Of a DNA stretch of 14,149 bases, positions 6,843 to 13,752 are shown piece after piece. Position 1 is the stretch's first letter; each line of letters begins with the position of its first letter. The stretch is from Bacteroidota bacterium (GTDB lineage: Bacteria; Bacteroidota; Ignavibacteria; Palsa-1295), in contig JANYDV010000264.1 of the NCBI GenBank assembly GCA_025363505.1, positions 1-14,149 on the forward strand. Reading direction: 5' to 3'. A program made the position numbers and the translations under genes. The notes below the pieces were generated by a model that was not told the DNA's origin, did not search any database, and was given only the letters and a program-made list of their open reading frames with translations.

Positions 6843-8098
6843 GTACGGAGCTCAATATATTCGCACCCGTCAAAGACAAGCTTCAAGCCTGCATTCACTG
6901 TGGGCTGTGTTTGGATTTTTGTCCGACCTATCGCGTGACCTCAGAGGAGATGTCAAGCCCAAGAGGTAGAATTTATTTAATGAAAGCTGTTGCTGATGGC
7001 GAGCTTGCTATTGATGATCCGCTTGTCATAAAACATGAGCTTTCCTGCTTAGTCTGTCGTGCTTGCGAGACTGCCTGTCCGTCGGGAGTTGAGTTTTCTC
7101 TGTTGATGGAGCATACTCGCGAAGCTATATTAAATAACGGTTCCAGAGGTTTTATTCATCAATTTATCTATACGAAAGTAATCGGTTCGAAAACTATTAC
7201 GAAAGCGGCACAAATATTGCTGGCGCTCCTTTCTAAAACTCGTTTCCCGATTTTATTCAAAAAAACATTCCCTATAAAGAGCGGTCTATTTTCTTCGATA
7301 GCTATATTACCCGAAGAAATTCCATTCCCCACCACTCGCCCTGATGTATATCGTACTTCAAAAATAGTTCGTCGCGGAACTGTCGGTTTGCTTGTTGGTT
7401 GTATCGGCGATGTATTTACTAAGCCGATAAATGATGCAACGATAACAGTATTGAATGCGCTTGGGTATGATGTACTTACACTCCCCGAGATACAATGTTG
7501 TGGGTCGCTTGCCGCACATGCGGGGTATCTTGATCAAACAAGATCGCTTGCGACGAAGCTTCTTGAAACCATCGAGCGAAATACCATCGATGCATTCATT
7601 ACCAATATCGCCGGCTGTGGAGCGATGATGAAAGATTATTCTTCGCTGCTTCACGACAACTTGCACTCCGAAGCGATCAACAAGATCAAAGATATTTCAG
7701 AATTCTTACTCGGTCATATCGAAGAAATAAAACAACTCGGGCTTCGATTTAACAAACATACTCGAATATCCTATCAAGCACCGTGTCATCTCTATCATGG
7801 ACAAAAAAATATTGATACCCCGGCGCAACTATTATCACTGATCGGAAATGCCAATGTTTCTCTGCTTGAAGAGAACGATATTTGCTGTGGAAGTGCCGGG
7901 ACTTACAACCTCGAATACCCCGAACTGTCCGCCACTTTGCTCAGAAGAAAAATGGAGCTTATAGCAGGCAATGGCTCAGAAATAGTCGCCACCGCGAACT
8001 CAGGGTGCTTAATGCAACTTAAAAGTGGGCTTGATGGGAGACAAAATAATCAGCAAATCTATCATTTTATTGAAGTTATAGCAAGTATTATTTATTAG
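6839..8098 (+). CDS. glcF: GlcF-like iron-sulfur subunit of glycolate/lactate-type oxidase
   Basis: The 419-residue protein starts at GTG, overlapping the glcE stop. Two [4Fe-4S] motifs lie near the N-terminus: CIHCGLCLDFCP (Cys18, 21, 24, 28) and CLVCRACETACP (Cys70, 73, 76, 80). Two CCG domains follow: 'IQCCGSLAAHAG' (Cys220-221) with 'IAGCGAMMKDY', and 'DICCGSAGTYN' (Cys349-350) with 'NSGCLMQL', with 'APCHLYHGQ' between them. The length is close to E. coli GlcF. It passes electrons from the flavin subunits to the quinone pool at the membrane. The same layout also fits lactate-oxidase Fe-S subunits, so the substrate is not fixed by sequence. No glcD gene follows. The next gene is a sigma factor 56 bases downstream. 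Confidence 0.92.
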   Translation: MSTELNIFAPVKDKLQACIHCGLCLDFCPTYRVTSEEMSSPRGRIYLMKAVADGELAIDDPLVIKHELSCLVCRACETACPSGVEFSLLMEHTREAILNNGSRGFIHQFIYTKVIGSKTITKAAQILLALLSKTRFPILFKKTFPIKSGLFSSIAILPEEIPFPTTRPDVYRTSKIVRRGTVGLLVGCIGDVFTKPINDATITVLNALGYDVLTLPEIQCCGSLAAHAGYLDQTRSLATKLLETIERNTIDAFITNIAGCGAMMKDYSSLLHDNLHSEAINKIKDISEFLLGHIEEIKQLGLRFNKHTRISYQAPCHLYHGQKNIDTPAQLLSLIGNANVSLLEENDICCGSAGTYNLEYPELSATLLRRKMELIAGNGSEIVATANSGCLMQLKSGLDGRQNNQQIYHFIEVIASIIY

Positions 8099-8154
8099 TT
8101 TTTTCCTCTTGGTGGCTGTAACTCCGCCCTCCGAAATGTGTTTATAGATATAGG

Positions 8155-8880
8155 ATGCAAGCGCTTACGGCTATACCGTCACGTATTCTTTCTCAAAAGG
8201 AAGTTCAACGCGAAGGACAGACTCTCCGCCAAACTGAAGATCGCGGTAGTGTAGAGGTGCGCAGTCAAACTCCGATAGTTCTGAAAACGGATCTCGAACT
8301 GATAGAAGCATTTAGAAGCGGCAACGAACGGGCGTTCGCCGAACTCTATACTCGCTATAAATCAGAGATCTACACATTTTGTCTTCGTATGCTCGGCGGG
8401 GATGGAGCTGAAGCCGGCGATGCGTATCAAGAGACATTTATTAAAGTCTATGAAAAATTAGACACATTCCGTTATGGCGAGAATGTCAAAGGCTGGATCT
8501 ACATGATCGCTCGGAACGTCGCTTTAAATATTTATCGCTCCAAGCGCCCCGAAGAAACAATTGAGAATCATCCGTATCTTAAAAGTACCGAACGATATCT
8601 TTCGCCTGATTTCGCTGGTGAACAGCAGTCGCTACGAATTGCACTTGAAGAAGCGGTTGCAACACTGCCATTAGAATTTCGTGAACCGTTCATCTTACGA
8701 GAGTTTGATGGACTGAGTTATCCGGAGATAGCACGCGTTACCGGGTTATCTCTTGCGCTGACAAAAGTACGGATACACCGTGCTAAGCAACGACTACGCA
8801 AGTTACTTGCACCGATTATTACTGACGAGACCTACCGCTCAAACGACGAGCAGTACGAACTTGAGGAGGAAATAGAATGA
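8155..8880 (+). CDS. ECF-family RNA polymerase sigma factor
   Basis: The 241-residue protein has the two-domain ECF layout. Region 2 spans about 46-131: 'AFAELYTRYKSEIYTFC', 'AYQETFIKVYEKLDTFR', then 'WIYMIARNVALNIYRSKR', the -10-recognition helix block. Region 4 spans about 163-218: 'LPLEFREPFILREFDGLSY', 'EIARVTGLSLALTKVRIHRA' and 'KQRLRKLL', a helix-turn-helix for the -35 element. A non-conserved ~45-residue N-terminal extension precedes region 2. A GTG at 8257 is a possible shorter start. An acidic tail ends the protein. It overlaps the next gene at ATGA, and that gene encodes a membrane protein with an anti-sigma-like N-terminus. The pair is therefore very likely a sigma/anti-sigma switch. 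Its target promoters are unknown. Confidence 0.94.
   Translation: MQALTAIPSRILSQKEVQREGQTLRQTEDRGSVEVRSQTPIVLKTDLELIEAFRSGNERAFAELYTRYKSEIYTFCLRMLGGDGAEAGDAYQETFIKVYEKLDTFRYGENVKGWIYMIARNVALNIYRSKRPEETIENHPYLKSTERYLSPDFAGEQQSLRIALEEAVATLPLEFREPFILREFDGLSYPEIARVTGLSLALTKVRIHRAKQRLRKLLAPIITDETYRSNDEQYELEEEIE
8864..8870 (+). promoter_or_regulatory. Strong Shine-Dalgarno for the anti-sigma/barrel gene
   Basis: AGGAGGA lies 6 bases upstream of the ATG at 8877, inside the end of the sigma-factor gene. It is the only near-perfect ribosome binding site seen in the window; most other starts rely on stop/start overlap or show no clear site. It fixes the start and suggests the anti-sigma protein is made in good supply relative to the sigma factor. 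Confidence 0.7.
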
Positions 8881-10421
8881 CAACCGAAGAACGAATTTTA
8901 CAGTACCTCGATGGCTCGCTCTCCGAACAAGAAAGCGGTGAGTTGATGCATCAGCTTTCGGTAAGCCCTGAAAAGCGCGTTGTGCTCGAACAGCACATTA
9001 AGCTTTCCGAATTATCGCGTATCGGACAAAAACCATTTGATGTACCACCTGCACTTGAAGCAAGTCTTGCTTCGCGTTTGCCTATTCTTGCCGAAACAGA
9101 AGAAACTCTCGTCGGTGGTACACTTTCGAATGCAAACAAATTCTCATTCTTCCATCTTCTCAGGATCTATCCGGCTCGCTTCGCAATGAGCGCTGCTGCA
9201 TTCCTACTTTCCGGCGCAGTTTTGTATTGGTTCGTGCAGTCGAATTCGTCGGTGCAACCCCAGAGTACCGTTGATATTCGTTCGAGCCAACAACCAAACA
9301 TCTCAGCAACAACTTCGACACAAAACAATGGTACAAACATTGCCTCGGCAGCAACAAACACGCCATTGACAGACAAAACAATGTCCTCATCCGACACAAA
9401 AGTATTGGGTAATCACTCATCAGCTTCATACAATAATTCGACGACAACATCATCAATGATGTCATCGCGACGGACCAGCAACACCACTCGCACTTCTGAA
9501 GATGGGAATATTTTGAATGAGCTTCGCTTAGCAAACAATACTCATCATAATAACTCTGTCGCAAAAGCGACAAAGGAGACAATGGTGAGTGCAACAGCCA
9601 ACGAAGCCACTCCGAGCCGTGACAATAGTGCACAGAGAGATATCGATATTGCAAACGACAATTCTTCAAATACAAATATTGTATCCTCTTCAGCAAATAA
9701 TAATATTGCAATAATCCCGACCGGTGAAGTAGTATATCCAAATATGTCTTCGACGAAATTTATTCCGTCGAGCGATAACCGAAATCACCAACGCTTGAAC
9801 CCATTCGAAAAATCTACGGCTGATTCGAGAAGCCCATTTGCAATTCGTGCATCTTATGGTATGGGCGAGACATTCTTATATGTGCCGACAGGAGGTACAT
9901 CCTATGCCTCTCGCACCGAGAGCTCGCCGGTGATCGGAGTTGATTACTCCATCTCTCCATATGTTACATTTGGTGTTGAAGGCGGATCAAGTACTATCTT
10001 ATCACTGAACTCACAATCGGCAACCGAAACACCGGTGCCGGGTGGTGTGACAAGAATCACCACACAAAGTGCGACAACGAACTCCACGGAATGGTTTGCG
10101 CGAGGAGCAGTTCGCTATTGTATCAATCCATTCGATCGCGTTCGATATGAATGCTCGCTCGAAGGGGGAGCATTAGTATCGCGTTCCGCATCGCCGATGG
10201 TGAGTGTTCAAGCATTAGTTGGCTACGGTCTTAGTGATGCCCTTGATGTTCAGTTCGCAGCTCTTTATTCAGGTGTTTGGACTTCATCGAATACTACTTC
10301 GACTCAAAGCACCTCAACCCAACCGGACGGACCAATCGTTTATAAAGTAGTGAACACCCCTGCATCGACGATCTTTTCACCGGCGTTTACACTTCGAGTA
10401 GGTTTACAATACCGTTTCTAA
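8877..10421 (+). CDS. Predicted envelope-spanning anti-sigma factor with C-terminal outer-membrane beta-barrel
   Basis: The 514-residue protein has four visible parts. Residues 1-~50 ('EERILQYLDGSLSEQESGEL' and following helices) look like the anti-sigma N-terminal fold, but without the zinc-binding HxxxCxxC. Residues ~102-120 (FAMSAAAFLLSGAVLYWFV) are one transmembrane helix, preceded by Arg as expected for the cytoplasmic side. Residues ~121-318 are a low-complexity Ser/Thr/Asn-rich linker. Residues ~319-514 alternate aromatic strands and polar loops and end in 'FTLRVGLQYRF', a C-terminal Phe as in outer-membrane barrels. I infer a protein anchored in the inner membrane with its C-terminus in the outer membrane, holding the upstream sigma factor until an envelope signal releases it. 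It overlaps both neighbours (ATGA, TAATG). The domain reading is by eye; the alternative is a soluble periplasmic beta-domain. Confidence 0.8.
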   Translation: MTTEERILQYLDGSLSEQESGELMHQLSVSPEKRVVLEQHIKLSELSRIGQKPFDVPPALEASLASRLPILAETEETLVGGTLSNANKFSFFHLLRIYPARFAMSAAAFLLSGAVLYWFVQSNSSVQPQSTVDIRSSQQPNISATTSTQNNGTNIASAATNTPLTDKTMSSSDTKVLGNHSSASYNNSTTTSSMMSSRRTSNTTRTSEDGNILNELRLANNTHHNNSVAKATKETMVSATANEATPSRDNSAQRDIDIANDNSSNTNIVSSSANNNIAIIPTGEVVYPNMSSTKFIPSSDNRNHQRLNPFEKSTADSRSPFAIRASYGMGETFLYVPTGGTSYASRTESSPVIGVDYSISPYVTFGVEGGSSTILSLNSQSATETPVPGGVTRITTQSATTNSTEWFARGAVRYCINPFDRVRYECSLEGGALVSRSASPMVSVQALVGYGLSDALDVQFAALYSGVWTSSNTTSTQSTSTQPDGPIVYKVVNTPASTIFSPAFTLRVGLQYRF

Positions 10422-12067
10422 TGAAAATACGTACTTCTATCGCCGCTCTCATCCTCACGACAACGCTTGTCTTGGGTGGATGTGCACACAATATTATTGA
10501 TGTGCCTTTTCCGGGCGGCGCAAGTAGTGGTTCGTATTCTTGGAATACAAAAACTGTTTCAGCACTCGATTATACCGTCGAAGCCAACGGAGCAAAAACA
10601 AAACTTTCACTGCAATTCCGGTCTCACGATTCTTCCGGTGCTTTTAAAATAATCGAACAATTCGGTTCGGCTACTATTGATAGCCTACTATTCCTTAATA
10701 ATAATGCACAAACTCTCACCGGATTAACTCCGCGAAGTGTTATTGCTATGCCTGAGCCTTATTCGTTACTCCATAAAGAAATCCATACGATCGAGCGGTT
10801 TCCACCTATGACTCACATCGTTTCGCTCGGGGATAATTTCGTGGCTTGCGATGACTCTTCAAACTTATATTATTTTACCACCAGCAGTAATATTTGGCAA
10901 TTAGGTACTTCGCAGTTAAAAAACAAAGGAGAGACAATCCTTGCAATTTCGGCATTCAAATTTAGTTCTACCGGCACAGTCAATGTTGTTGTCGCCACTT
11001 CCGGAGGGACGATGCTCATGTCTTCAGATAATGGGAAAAGTTGGAGCACCGGCAACATCCAACAATTTACGAATCCTGTCACAGCATTGGCAACAAACGG
11101 CGATGGCTCGCTCTTCGCTGCAGTCGAAACCAAAGGAGTGTATCAGATCTTACCGGGTAGCTCAAAATTGATCGCTCCGTTACCGGTAATCGGCAGCTAC
11201 CCTTCCGCTTTGGCAATATTCATTATTAATTCTAATGCTATAGCATCAACAAATATTGCACTTGGCACTCGCGGATATGGGTTATGGCATTACGACCTGC
11301 AAGCAAAAAATTGGACACCTTACGACAACGGAATTCCGAAAGAAGATACCATCAGATTTTTAGTAAGTAACCATTCGTCTTCGTTACTGGTCGCAGCTTC
11401 AAAGAGTCTGTTCCATATTAATAGTGATAGCCGACTTCCATATTTTGATTCGGCAATCCTTATCAGCTCCGGAATTTTTGCGGCAGGATACTATGATGAT
11501 TTTGGGCATCGCTTTTTAATTACGGGATCTCGATCATCTATATATTCGATTGCTTCCGACACCTACTTGCCGACAACATTAGATCCTCTTGTCGACCATA
11601 AACTCAACTCCATAACCGCAACAGCAACGGCTATCGGCATTGCTACTGATTCCGGAATCTATACTTTTAACAACACCAACCCCCTTTGGATCAATAGCTC
11701 GTTAGGAATTGCCACCATTAAGATAAAAACTGTTCTATCAATTCCAAGTAGTTTAGTATTGTTAGATTCGGGTTCGCACGGTGCCATCATTGGTGCAACT
11801 TGGAATGCAGGGACAATTGAATCAAATGGAAATATGTTCGCTATTACCGCGACAGTAATTGAACATTTCGACAGTATAGTACTTACAAACAACGTTACAT
11901 TCTCCGATCTGTACTCAGTTCATTACGCATTGAGTAATTCGGCAGGTATTGACCCGCTCACACTACCGGATTGGGTAATCTATTTCGCAAAAGATCAAGG
12001 ACCGGTCTTGATAGATCAGCATCAAAACCAAGCACTCTTACGCCGAACTTACCGTTCCTCAAAGTGA
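10421..12067 (+). CDS. Lipoprotein with Asp-box/propeller-like repeats, co-encoded with the sigma system
   Basis: The 548-residue protein has a lipoprotein signal (MKIRTSIAALILTTTLVLGG, lipobox L-G-G-C, Cys21). After an Ig-like stretch, the centre (about 120-430) carries repeated short strands of beta-propeller type. These include 'VVVATSGGTMLMSSDNGKSW' with an Asp-box (S-x-D-x-G-x-x-W), 'VTALATNGDGSLFAAVETKG', 'IALGTRGYGLWHYDLQ..NW' and 'FLVSNHSSSLLVAASKSLF'. Asp-box repeats occur in sialidases, Ycf48/PSII-assembly-like and sortilin-like propellers; no catalytic residues were recognised. Residues after Cys21 (AHNIID) lack the acidic surface-export signal of Bacteroidota, so a periplasmic-facing position is more likely. 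The TAATG overlap with the barrel gene suggests a role in the same signalling unit, perhaps as a sensor or binding partner. Confidence 0.78.
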   Translation: MKIRTSIAALILTTTLVLGGCAHNIIDVPFPGGASSGSYSWNTKTVSALDYTVEANGAKTKLSLQFRSHDSSGAFKIIEQFGSATIDSLLFLNNNAQTLTGLTPRSVIAMPEPYSLLHKEIHTIERFPPMTHIVSLGDNFVACDDSSNLYYFTTSSNIWQLGTSQLKNKGETILAISAFKFSSTGTVNVVVATSGGTMLMSSDNGKSWSTGNIQQFTNPVTALATNGDGSLFAAVETKGVYQILPGSSKLIAPLPVIGSYPSALAIFIINSNAIASTNIALGTRGYGLWHYDLQAKNWTPYDNGIPKEDTIRFLVSNHSSSLLVAASKSLFHINSDSRLPYFDSAILISSGIFAAGYYDDFGHRFLITGSRSSIYSIASDTYLPTTLDPLVDHKLNSITATATAIGIATDSGIYTFNNTNPLWINSSLGIATIKIKTVLSIPSSLVLLDSGSHGAIIGATWNAGTIESNGNMFAITATVIEHFDSIVLTNNVTFSDLYSVHYALSNSAGIDPLTLPDWVIYFAKDQGPVLIDQHQNQALLRRTYRSSK

Positions 12068-12089
12068 TGTATTATACATTACTTGACCG

Positions 12090-12878
12090 ATGGTAACTCT
12101 AAAGACATACGGAAATACTTCTTCGCAAAAGGCACTTGTACTTCTCCATGCCTTTCCTCTTTCGAGTAAAATGTATAGGGATGTGATTGCACTGTTCGAG
12201 TCATCACTCGCAACTTATCAAATTATTCTTGTAAACCTTCCCGGTTTCGGTGACGCACCCAAGTTAACAAACTGGACTCTTGCCGAAGCAATGAGCGATC
12301 TCCACTCCCAGTTGATTGCTGTGGGCATCACATCCTCTGCTCTGTGTGGCGTATCAATGGGTGGCTATGCGGCACTGGCGTATTACAAACAATTTCAGTC
12401 TGAAGTTTCCGCGCTCATCCTTTCTAATACCAAGGCAGAGGCAGACAACGAAGAGGGAAAAGCGAACCGCGAGAAGCTTGCAAAAGATGTCGAAGAGAAA
12501 GGTTATGAGCCAATATTTAGCGGCATGATGCTCAAACTGATTGGCAAATCTGCAATCACAAAGAATCCTACTTTATTACATACTGTAAAGTTGATGATCG
12601 CCTCTGAGTCGCTCATCGCAATTTCCGAAGCTTCGAGAGCGATGGCTAAACGGGAAGATTCGACTGATCTGCTCGGACAAATATCTATCCCTACACTCGT
12701 GATAGCCGGCACGGAAGATGAGCTTATTCCGGAAGCCATTATGAAAGTGATGAGTGCGAAAATTCCGAATGTGGTTTACGTACCGATGGAGCAGCACGGA
12801 CATCTTTGTGTCATCGAAGACCCTGTAGTTTGGAGCACAGCGATCATAAATTTTCTTCAGAAAAATAACGGTTATTAA
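12090..12878 (+). CDS. Alpha/beta-fold hydrolase
   Basis: This 262-residue protein has a complete alpha/beta hydrolase core. It has 'LVLLHAFPLSSKMY' (oxyanion-hole HxF/P region), 'LVNLPGFGDAP', the nucleophile elbow 'LCGVSMGGYAAL' with Ser89, the acid 'VIAGTEDELIP' with Asp210, and 'EQHGHLCVIEDP' with the catalytic His most likely 238. A helical cap (about 125-185) sits between strands 6 and 7. There is no signal peptide, so it is cytoplasmic. The layout resembles BioH/3-oxoadipate enol-lactonase-type esterases, but substrate cannot be predicted. It follows the lipoprotein gene after 22 bases and could share its transcript. Its stop overlaps the convergent barrel gene. Confidence 0.92.
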   Translation: MVTLKTYGNTSSQKALVLLHAFPLSSKMYRDVIALFESSLATYQIILVNLPGFGDAPKLTNWTLAEAMSDLHSQLIAVGITSSALCGVSMGGYAALAYYKQFQSEVSALILSNTKAEADNEEGKANREKLAKDVEEKGYEPIFSGMMLKLIGKSAITKNPTLLHTVKLMIASESLIAISEASRAMAKREDSTDLLGQISIPTLVIAGTEDELIPEAIMKVMSAKIPNVVYVPMEQHGHLCVIEDPVVWSTAIINFLQKNNGY

Positions 12879-13654
12879 TACTGATAACGAAGCCCGGCAG
12901 TGATTCCCCATGAAGGATAGTCATCCCCCGCCATTGGATTTGCACCCGCCGACAATAAAAATGCAATAGGAAAATCCTTTGGTGCGAGCACTGTTTTAAT
13001 TATGGCACAAAAACTACCGTTGGCACCGGCACCTATACCAAACCATGCCGATGAACGTGTGTTTTTGAATGGAAAATAAAAGCCCATATCAAATATACTG
13101 CCCGAATTATAAAGCCCGGCATTATAGAGAATCGAAGAACTAAAATGCCAAGCACTATCAAACCCAACCCGAATATTTCCAAATGGAATAAGATTTTTTG
13201 CTGCATACGGAGGGTCAGCATTTATTTGAGGACCCGCAAATAATACACCTAGATCCAATCCAAAATATCCGAAAGCAATACCTGCCCCACCACCGATATA
13301 ATAAGTATTTGAAGTTTCACTACTGATGATAGGATTGGCATAATCATATCCTTGGTCTTGAGTCGTAGAGATTGGAGGGTATTGGTCATGACGGTGTGGG
13401 ATCTGTAGCCAACCTGTTTTGCCAATCAGGACAAATCTATTATTTTGATACCGAATATTCCCACCAATTTCGCCGTAAGTAAATTTGTCTCGTGATGTTA
13501 TTCGAGATTGACAATCTCTACTAACTTGTTCGTAAGCACCAGTACCAAACACCAGATCAATAATGGTACTGGAAGTATTGTCCTCGGCGGAGAACCCGAC
13601 AATCCAGGGATTTAAACAACCTACGACCAACAATATTGATGATGTGCGTCTCAT
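12875..13654 (-). CDS. Putative outer-membrane beta-barrel protein of unknown function
   Basis: This 259-residue protein has a short N-terminal export signal (two Arg, then SSILLVVGC). The rest alternates aromatic/Gly strands such as 'YYIGGGAGIAFGYFGLDLG' and 'SAWFGIGAGANGSF', and it ends in 'SWGITAGLRYQY', a terminal Tyr strand like those of small outer-membrane barrels. Cys13 in V-V-G-C could be a lipobox, giving a lipidated protein, or the Cys may be incidental to a Sec signal whose cut lies after the Pro-Trp stretch. No family was recognised. No Shine-Dalgarno precedes the ATG; the upstream DNA is AT-rich (TATAAAAT, 13659-13666 on the minus strand) and could hold a promoter. It is tail-to-tail with the hydrolase gene, stops overlapping by four bases. 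Confidence 0.72.
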   Translation of the reverse strand: MRRTSSILLVVGCLNPWIVGFSAEDNTSSTIIDLVFGTGAYEQVSRDCQSRITSRDKFTYGEIGGNIRYQNNRFVLIGKTGWLQIPHRHDQYPPISTTQDQGYDYANPIISSETSNTYYIGGGAGIAFGYFGLDLGVLFAGPQINADPPYAAKNLIPFGNIRVGFDSAWHFSSSILYNAGLYNSGSIFDMGFYFPFKNTRSSAWFGIGAGANGSFCAIIKTVLAPKDFPIAFLLSAGANPMAGDDYPSWGITAGLRYQY

Positions 13655-13679
13655 GTTTTATTTTATACTTATCTTGATG

Positions 13680-13725
13680 GATAAAAAATAAGTATGACTC
13701 CGTTCGGTAAATAATCCGATCGGAG
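13680..13725 (-). terminator. Probable intrinsic terminator of metH
   Basis: An inverted repeat CTCCGTTCGG (13698-13707) / CCGATCGGAG (13716-13725) forms a 10-bp stem with one internal mismatch and an 8-base loop. On the minus strand it is followed about 7 bases later by a T-rich tract (TTATTTTTTAT, 13680-13690). It lies 27 bases past the metH stop, in the right orientation to end metH before the barrel gene. The delayed, interrupted T-tract makes it less than perfect. Confidence 0.55.
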
Positions 13726-13752
13726 ACAAAATAGTTACCAGTTTATCAGGGT

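Noticed and set aside
8111..8128. Small hairpin GGTGG-N8-CCGCC between glcF and the sigma gene, considered as a terminator
   Set aside because: The stem is only 5 bp with a G-U pair and no T-run follows; the T-run at 8099-8104 precedes it. Not supported as a terminator.
8117..8154. TGTAAC upstream of the sigma gene, considered as an ECF autoregulatory -35 element
   Set aside because: No convincing -10 partner at the expected distance and no second copy elsewhere in the window to support a motif.
9160..9741. Long minus-strand open frame (193 codons) opposite the anti-sigma linker
   Set aside because: It is antisense to the Ser/Thr/Asn-rich linker, whose codon bias leaves the reverse frame open. 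Its product is Leu/Tyr/Ser-rich with no recognisable domain.
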